DNA of 64,000 nt, taken from assembly GCA_004009845.1 (NCBI GenBank), contig RMBW01000064.1, positions 1 to 64,000 of the forward strand, read 5' to 3'. A model generated the notes under the pieces. That model saw only the letters and a program-made list of their open reading frames with translations. It did not search any database and was not told the DNA's origin. The position numbers and the translations under genes were made by a program. Each line of letters begins with the position of its first letter. The stretch's first letter is position 1. This document shows positions 56,716 to 64,000 of this stretch, in pieces. This DNA is from Davidsoniella eucalypti (lineage: Eukaryota > Ascomycota > Sordariomycetes > Microascales > Ceratocystidaceae).

Positions 56716-58796
56716 ATTGAACTTGATAATGAAATTAATAGTCTTTGCTATCTGCTACTCTTGAAATGTACTGAGTTGAAGGGCATGTTAAAGATTACTT
56801 CTTTCTCGATTAACTTTTCTTCTCTTTTATTCTATGTTTAGTTCTATTGGGTTTTACAGTGTTTTGTTTTGCTCTCGATCTTGGAATCGGACAGCATCTT
56901 ATTTTCTAGCGAAGAACTCTGAATTTTCATCCGGTAGCCAATCCGTAGTCGTATAATCTTAGTGATTCAAGTCGGCCATAAATATAATTGATGCTTTGGA
57001 TGGATGACAAGTTCCAATCAAGTCTAAATGCAAATTGTCATCGGCTGACACTCTTGGAACAGATGAACACGTGACCAGAGATAGGATGATTCTGGGTGTT
57101 GTTACAGCTACGCATGACGATTGGACGGGGATCTCTGTTGTTCTCTTCTAGTCACGAATTGTCAAAGTATTCTTACATGACTCCTTTCCTACCACTATAC
57201 GGCTTGTACGCAATATTGAAGGAAATCGCTTCGAGCTTAAGCTTTCTGTTTATGGAAATAATTACTTCTATGAAAAGAAGCTAGGTCTAGAAACACAAGT
57301 ACACTATACTTCGCCATACACACGATTATTTTTTCCAATGAAGTGAGTGATCTTACTTGTGTCTTATACATCCTATTCGGCTCATGATCTCTTCCGCTAT
57401 ATTTGCCCCAAAAAATTGGCTTATACTTATTCCAGTCCGATGCAGGGTTTAGTAGCCGCTACTAACGTAATTACATTTAACGGTAAATACAGTAGTTAGT
57501 TGTTTAATTATTCTAAATATATATTAGTGGTTGACGAACAATGAATAGCTAAAGGAACGGCCAAATTCAAGGTAAAATTATGAATAGTTTCTTGTTTATG
57601 TTCTACAACATGCTTAATCCCGGAATCCTAAATACTATATGTCAGTACTATGTAACTAACTTATAAACTAGTGGTGGTATCAAAAGTAGCGAAGCAGACA
57701 TTGTAGTTGTACATAAGTATTTGATCCACCCCCCTTGACACTTTTCTCGATTAGTTCTTGCTTCTCAAATTCAAACATTAGTCTTAAAAGGGTAAAAATA
57801 TATAATAGCCCTTTTAGGAATAGAGCCCCGATGTCAATGAAATAATAATTATGACATATTTCCCAAACACAAGTTCCCATTAAAACTTATCAAGAAAAAC
57901 CTGTCCTAGACATAGGCAATAGTATAATGAGATGTATTGCACTAATATCTCTGTAGACAATGTTCAATAGTTATATAACTACATTTGACAAGATGGAACA
58001 ACCCAAAACAACTGATGTAGATGTGATATTAGACTTGGAAGATACATATACCTAACTAGATATAGTAGGTTGTTTCGGTTATACGCTATTGCAATATCAT
58101 CGCTAATTTACAAGAAAATGGGGGAATAGCGAATTCAAACTTATTTCAAGTAGTTATCCAATTACGGTTAACTCAATGGTATCAATGATGGAAAGCCTCG
58201 AAATTTCAGTATCACTGATACACCGATATCTTAAGATCATGTTGCAATGATATGATGGGTATATAAAGATAGCATACCAATGTGAGAATTGCATAGCCGA
58301 AGAACATACATACTACATGACACATCTTCACATTCTAGATATAGATATATCTTAGATGCTCTTACTATGTAGCTATCAAGTAACGTTCATGATAGTATTG
58401 TGTAACATGACAAACACATATCATCAGTACAAAATCGTAGCTATGTATAACAAAACACCATACCGAGTATTTAATAGTTATACAATTGCATGTACAGTGT
58501 AAGGTTCGTTATTACCACTAAAATGAATATGTGCCAACATATAGGCTTAGAAGAGATAGCCATATCGTAGCTAATTGCTTTCCGCAAGATTGTATTAAAC
58601 TGATACAAGGTTTCTATACCAGGGAGCTTGTTGGGCGTAGATATTTTGTCTTCACCACTAGTTATCTGACTACATCGAAATACGGATTAGGGTTGTAGGA
58701 GGGAAGGTTGAATCATCACGTATCATTACTACTTCCATCTTCATTATCTTCCATCATCTATGTATAACTACTACCTTCTACTATAAGCTATCGTCG
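56716..58796. other. AT-rich, no gene seen
   Basis: Gene-free by my reading apart from the small dispersed repeat at 56948. Many short TATA-like and ATGATAT-like runs without order. Confidence 0.4.
56948..56995 (+). repeat. Short dispersed repeat, copy 1
   Basis: Contains CGTATAATCTTAGTGATTCA, followed by a diverged GTCGGCCATAAATA-like part. The copy at 62686-62725 reads the same 20 bases and then GGCAGACATTAAATA. Confidence 0.6.
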
Positions 58797-59590
58797 TTGT
58801 CAGCATCGCATCTTTTACTTATCGTCACTATATCCTGTTGCTACCTGTCACCTGTCATCATCAACCCTCCTTCGATGTCACTAGACTATCAATCTGGCAA
58901 TATTCTTATAGATGCTTTGTCCGTGACCAGGAGTCATGGTCTCACAAATCCACGGCCGTCCCATATTGGACGACCTATAAGAAGACTAAGAGGGGTGAGA
59001 TGGTCGAGCGTCGTGGTAAGCCAGCCACAACTACCAAGGTCGGGGCATCACTTGTAAAGTGCACCTGCAAAAACGCAAAACACCATATTATAGGGTTCCT
59101 TCTGCAATGGCAGGTAAACTAAGCATACAAACGGCGAGCTCAAAAGGGCTATTCTTCCTCACCTTGATCGAGAGAAGGCTGAGGCCCTCAAGGCCTTGAG
59201 AACCGGCGCCACGCCGAAGTCTCTAGTTGCCCCTCCCTCCGAAGATGGGCCCAGACCCGCCTCATTTCTGGCCATCCCAACCAGCTCAGAATCGTGGGCT
59301 AGTCTTGCTCAAGTCGAGGGAATCTCTCCAGTCTTGGGACGGCCGCGCGCCATCAACATCAACAACAAGAACGACAACGACTCTGTCGGCGCTGTTCTTG
59401 CACACCCAGTTCCAGCTGTCAATCCAAGCGTGCCGTTCACCGTTAGCCCGCTCACCGTCGCCCAGGCTGAACAGCCTAGCTAGGCAGACAAGACAACAAA
59501 GGCAATCCTCCAACTCAGCCACATTGTTCAGCAGATGGCTCTACATATCATGGATCTCTCACTCCAAGTTAGCAAGAAGCAGTAGCTATT
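58797..59590 (+). other. Higher-GC island with unidentified open frames
   Basis: Two overlapping frames (58838-59122 and 59196-59483, the latter readable from about 59120) stand out from the AT-rich surroundings by base composition. The first has a basic, Cys-containing stretch (TTYKKTKRGEMVERRGK, later VKCTCKN). The second is Ala/Pro/Ser-rich (REKAEALKALRTGAT) and is followed, after a stop, by an amphipathic ILQLSHIVQQMALHIMDLS segment. I do not recognise a family. It could be a piece of a mobile element or a decayed gene. Confidence 0.3.
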
Positions 59591-62143
59591 GGAATTGAGT
59601 GCTGGGGGGGTCATATCTAAGCTTAGATTATTTTATCTGATTTGGTCTTCGTTGTTTGCTTTTGGCTATATCTTCTTTATTCTTGTACAGCCAGGTACGA
59701 CTTGATATTGTATATCTGGTCTTTTTTTCTTAATTCCGGCGAATGACACTTGTTTTTGCCAGTATAAACTTTCACAAATTGCTATTTCTTTGGTATTTAC
59801 AGATATCACGATGCTTTCTGGTAGATGTACTTGTGCATGATTACGTGATATTGATAACCATAGTATAGATATAGCAAGATGGTAAACGATACATATGGAA
59901 CTAGTACTTACTCAAAAGTTTAAAGTTCGGTAGGAATTCATCAAGGTAGCTTAAATATAAACATGATAATGAAGGCGATCTTTACTTTGCTTAAGTCGTA
60001 CTTGAATTTTAATTTGAGCATGTTCCTACATACATAACATTAGTACCATCCTCTAACCCTAGACCCTATATTTTGCGACCTTCATTTCTGAACTACGCCT
60101 TCATATATTCTGACACAGTTTTGAAAAGATAAATAACCTTCTGATTGAAAAGTAATCTATAAGATTGTTAATAGTGTAATAAGATCACAGTCAAAGGTCA
60201 TCCTAAACCTTAACATCCCATCTTAAGATATATGTTGAATCACCAATCTTAAATATATCATCTGTTAGCTAGCATCGCATCACACTACATGAGCAGACTC
60301 AACTTTTCTTTGACTCAGCATCTTGGCCAAACTATAGCTCAGCTCTGATTGAGATGTTGGCTGATATCAAAATCAGAAAACTTGTCATTGATCTAGCTGA
60401 ATCATCTGCCATGATATCAGGTAGTCAAGACATTTAAACTAACATGTCAGCATGATAGATATACAGACAGTATGGATAAACGAGTGAACCCTCTTGTGAG
60501 ACTGTGGGCAAGGTCAAACAAAGCATATGTGAGTACACTGATTTTGCGAATTTGCATACCCCAAAAAGAACTCACACAATTATAGTCTACTCAGGCTCCA
60601 AAGTACGATGCAGCCGCATGTAGAATTGCGGCATGACCCGTTCTAGGTTTATACATGTATATAATATATGTGCTCTTTCAAAATGCTCTTCTTTGTTTAA
60701 ATAAGTTCTCAGAGAACATGCTAACCGTATTAGTGGTACTACAACTACATTAGTAGCCCCGGCGTAGATAATATAGTGGTAGAATATGAGAAGACGTAGA
60801 CTGTTGGTATGTCGTGGCATCAGCTCTACAATCATGTTTGACTATCTATAAAATCCGAGAGCGGGCGCAACATGACAAAAACACAATTATAGCGAGATCA
60901 AAAAACCCAAAAACGACGCGAGGTGAGGTCTCTGCTATTGTCTACCGTCGCTAATCATGAACGCCATCTGCCCATATGCTCAATACGACTGCAACCTAAA
61001 CACGCAAATCACTTGAGAAAACAAGCCACCAAAGGAAACTGATGGAAGAATCCATGGTCCCAGTTATAGGCAAAGCAGCTCGATGTTAAAGGTATCAAGA
61101 AACGCCAAGGCTACAAAGAAGAATTAGTGAAACAAAAAAGAGGAGAGGAGGGAGAGGGCCACGGGAAGCGGAACGGTACAAGCTACGAATTAGGCCTGTG
61201 AAAATTGATTGTCATGTATCACGATTGAAAAGGGAGTGAATTTCAAGGTTGGATTACAGCCTTAATTCTCAAAACCAAAGAAGAAGGTTGCTACCTGGAT
61301 ACGTCGGTTAACTCATCGAAGCGTCCTTCCCCCTTTCTTTTCATATATATACTCATAAGATGTCCTTATCATAAGAATTGCTCAGTCACGATCAAAAGTA
61401 TTGCTGAAATCTCGAGTCTGCGCATTCCATAGACTGTATAGATGCTCCCTGGAGGAAGGAGGGAGGAACTTTAGAGCCAGATAATGCAAATTGTTAATCA
61501 GTATTAGAGACTCGCATGTAAAATATGACATGTCGAATATATGTATTGGTATGCGTGCCGGCCATTGGCTCTGGAGAAGTAAGTGTCTTGAAAATACTGT
61601 GTTTTTCATTTGGTCAGACTGATTTCGACTTGGGTGGGCTTGTAGAGTCAAGTTTAAGGTTGAAATTGATCGGTCGATTGTGCCTTTACGATGATGTTTT
61701 ATTGAGCTCAATATGTTACTAGCTATATCTCTGGTATATCGGTGATATCTGTATATATCTGGGTTATAATAATATATAAATACCGACAATACTACGCAGA
61801 TGAGTTACCATCACTATGGAGTTGACATTGGAAATATACATTGTCTGGCATGTATGACTACAAGAACGAGACAAAGACTTTTATTCAATGCACCATATAT
61901 CCGCGGTGAGTGGATAGAGATATATTATATATTTGTAGTTGTGGTGCATATATGTGACGCTAGAGGGAATGCTACCTTTATAATTGCTTAGTGATTATAT
62001 ACTACCAAAAGGTAAATATAACTTTTTGGTGTAAGATATTATAATATATGTGCAGTTGTAGGGTAGGCATGGCAAAACCTCAATGACTTGGTGACTTACG
62101 TTTTCCGTTCAGCTATCATATATATGCAAGCAAGTACTGTAGT
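59591..62143. other. AT-rich, no gene seen
   Basis: No supported gene. A purine-rich stretch at about 61120-61170 is the only compositional feature. Confidence 0.4.
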
Positions 62144-62214
62144 AGTTACTGGTCCGAATCTTCATAGCTCTATAGCTCCATAAGATAAATGAATTAAAAA
62201 AAAGTTACTGGTCC
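62144..62214 (+). mobile_element. Very short poly(A)-tailed retroposed element, copy 2
   Basis: The same core as at 52.76 kb with an A-tract of about 8, bracketed by GTTACTGGTCC at 62145-62155 and 62204-62214. The 5' end differs by a few bases from copy 1 (GAATCTTCAT against ACTTCAT), as expected for independent, imprecise 5' ends. Confidence 0.8.
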
Positions 62215-64000
62215 TAAATTATGGGTGTTGTGGCTGGTATACCCAACTCCGTTGACTAAATTTCTTATCTTTCTTATATTAGAGTGGTGTTATATGTCAT
62301 AGGCTAAGTTGTAGTGCTACACCCTTGAAGAAAGGAGATCAAGGATGGAAGAGAAGAAAAGAACAAAGAAAGAAAAGAAAAAGAAATATGTAGCTGAATG
62401 TGATGTGACGAGATACGGCGGCATGATCTGCGGTCAGCCGTAGGTGAAGTACTTTTTTTTCTGTTTTCTTTTTTTTCTGGTAGCGTCTGCAAAATGCGCA
62501 GATGCGCAAAAATGCTAACCGTATTTGAAATACTGCAAGGTTTGGAGATACGAATGAGATGAACTTCCTTGTCACCCTATAGAATGATATACAACTCTAC
62601 GTATAGTTATCACTTGTGATACGTGATATAGACTGTTATTTCAGCTGCTAATCAATGCTGAGACATGTGATAATCATCTTTGGTAGCCGTATAATCTTAG
62701 TGATTCAGGCAGACATTAAATACAGTCAAGTGCAGTCGATAATCTTTAATATTTTGTAAAAGCGAAAAGCGAGTTAGCCCTTGGTTTGACATGTTTCAAT
62801 TATATAATTTAGATATAATGCGAAAGTCTCCAATCATGTGACAACTACGTGACGGAGATAGACTTGAAGGCATTTCACTGTATCTCCTACCTTTGTGTTT
62901 CTCCCTTTTTTCCCCCAACTAGCTAGCTTATATTCTTTTATACGATGGAGGGCATCAAACCCGACAATAACATGAGCTAGTAAAAAATAGATAGCAGACC
63001 TACGTCCATGCCTGATTGAAACTAGAGACATGTCGGTCTGACAGGCATAAGACTCGCGGGAGTTAGGCTTGAGACTCCGGGCCCCGGTTTTTGGGGAGTT
63101 AGAGGGAGACACTAGATAGGGAAGGGAGAGAAACGCAAAGAGAATAGAAAAACGAGCGAATAGAAGCCTGATGGTGGCCCGTCCTTGGGGTTGAGTGAGC
63201 AGATGTCTCACCGAAGGGTGGTGACGGGTACAAAAGAAAGTCAAAGTAAAAAAGGGAAGGAGGAGCGGCCGGTACTTGTTAGTAGATCTGTTTCTGGTAG
63301 AAGACATGGGCAATTTGTCGATGAATTACATTGTAGTAGGCATTCGATGTGATATTCACTTGGTACAGCTGGAATGCGGCGTCTTTTCTAATTCGACTGC
63401 CATGAATATGACGCGATACGGCTACTGCTCATCAGTATCGCCAAAGACATTACCTAACAAAGTGGGTGAAATAGAGCAGTGTCATGTGTGAAAGGTATCG
63501 TCTTGTGCGTGAGCATATCCTATCATACGTCGTTCAGTTTACGTGGGTGGCGAGGAGATAAGACGAGCTGGTATGCAAAGCTAAGATAGGCGATGATCAA
63601 CAGGATGCTAGGGTAACAAAAAAAAGACAAGTCAAAAAAGTTGCAATAGAGCTAAGTCAGCGTTGTTTCCGCGGCCAACAGCGAACTTGGTAGATGCAAT
63701 GATATATTGGGACTACCTTCAATAGCAAGAATCTACATTTGTACAACCGTGGACAAGAGTCACGGGAAGAAGATGCCCAAAGGAAGATACACAGCCCTGA
63801 CCTAACTAGTAAACAATGTAAGCTGAAGGACAACCTACTTCTAAGTATGTACGTATCTGTACAATTGCAAGGCAAGCTTTAGAAGAAGAAAAGAATGGCC
63901 GACGCTCAGGCCACTGCTCGTCTACAGGCGAGGCGGATAGACACTCTTCTAGTACTACTAGTGATAGCTAAAGGCCAACAAAAACACAGCGGGAAGGCAC
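62215..64000. other. AT-rich end of window, no gene seen
   Basis: Contains the second dispersed repeat copy near 62686. The ATG at 63895 opens a frame (MADAQATARLQARR) that runs off the window end; it is too short to judge. Confidence 0.35.
62686..62725 (+). repeat. Short dispersed repeat, copy 2
   Basis: Shares CGTATAATCTTAGTGATTCA and a looser 3' part with 56948-56995. No flanking duplication or poly(A) tail seen. Confidence 0.6.

Noticed and set aside
62834..63313. A 159-codon minus-strand frame
   Set aside because: Biased, patternless translation with no domain, and no splice or promoter support.
63895..64000. Start of a gene at the right edge
   Set aside because: Only 35 codons are visible and they show no motif; it cannot be judged from this window.

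Overview
The window is nuclear DNA of a filamentous ascomycete, probably Pezizomycotina. The evidence is short phase-consistent introns with GTAAGT/GTGAGT donors and TACTAAC-type branch sites, a DUF3074 protein, a GH10 xylanase with a Ser/Thr-rich linker, Tad1-like LINE fragments and FunK1 kinases. Species and genus cannot be read from the sequence. Host genes sit as compact islands in AT-rich, gene-poor DNA full of decayed mobile sequence.

Layout. 1-8.2 kb: a 5'-partial Trm732/THADA gene (+) converges on a DUF3074 START-like gene (-). 9.9-21.1 kb: an accessory nest of truncated LINE pieces around a FunK1 kinase locus. A full FunK1 gene (-) and a second C-terminal half copy (+) form a 2147-bp inverted repeat (12241-14387 and 16247-18393) around a 1.86-kb spacer. 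23.5-24.8 kb: secreted GH10 xylanase. 25.2-26.7 kb: LINE reverse-transcriptase fragment (-), ending about 50 bp from a tRNA-Ser(AGA) gene. 27-38.9 kb: a housekeeping island with glutamine-dependent NAD+ synthetase (QNS1-type, 10 exons), Rab geranylgeranyltransferase alpha subunit (BET4-type), a truncated inositol-monophosphatase relic and a dynamin-family GTPase. 39.5-43.0 kb: another copy of the FunK1 unit, with a nonsense codon near its start. 48.7-50.7 kb: an MFS drug/polyamine-type transporter. 54.2-56.7 kb: a decayed NTPase-nuclease gene of the Crinkler-like (CR) type. 50.7-64 kb is otherwise AT-rich and nearly gene-free.

The host genes are unrelated housekeeping or secreted functions and form no cluster. 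The accessory material (LINEs, FunK1 copies, CR-like relic) marks a plastic compartment where segments were duplicated, inverted and broken. The most unusual signals are the large near-perfect inverted repeat and a roughly 36-nt poly(A)-tailed sequence inserted at two distant sites (52.76 and 62.16 kb), each with its own 11-bp target-site duplication. That second pattern looks like a minimal retroposed RNA mobilised by LINE machinery.

Exon coordinates were derived by hand from splice signals and reading-frame continuity. Families were recognised from motifs; no database search was run.
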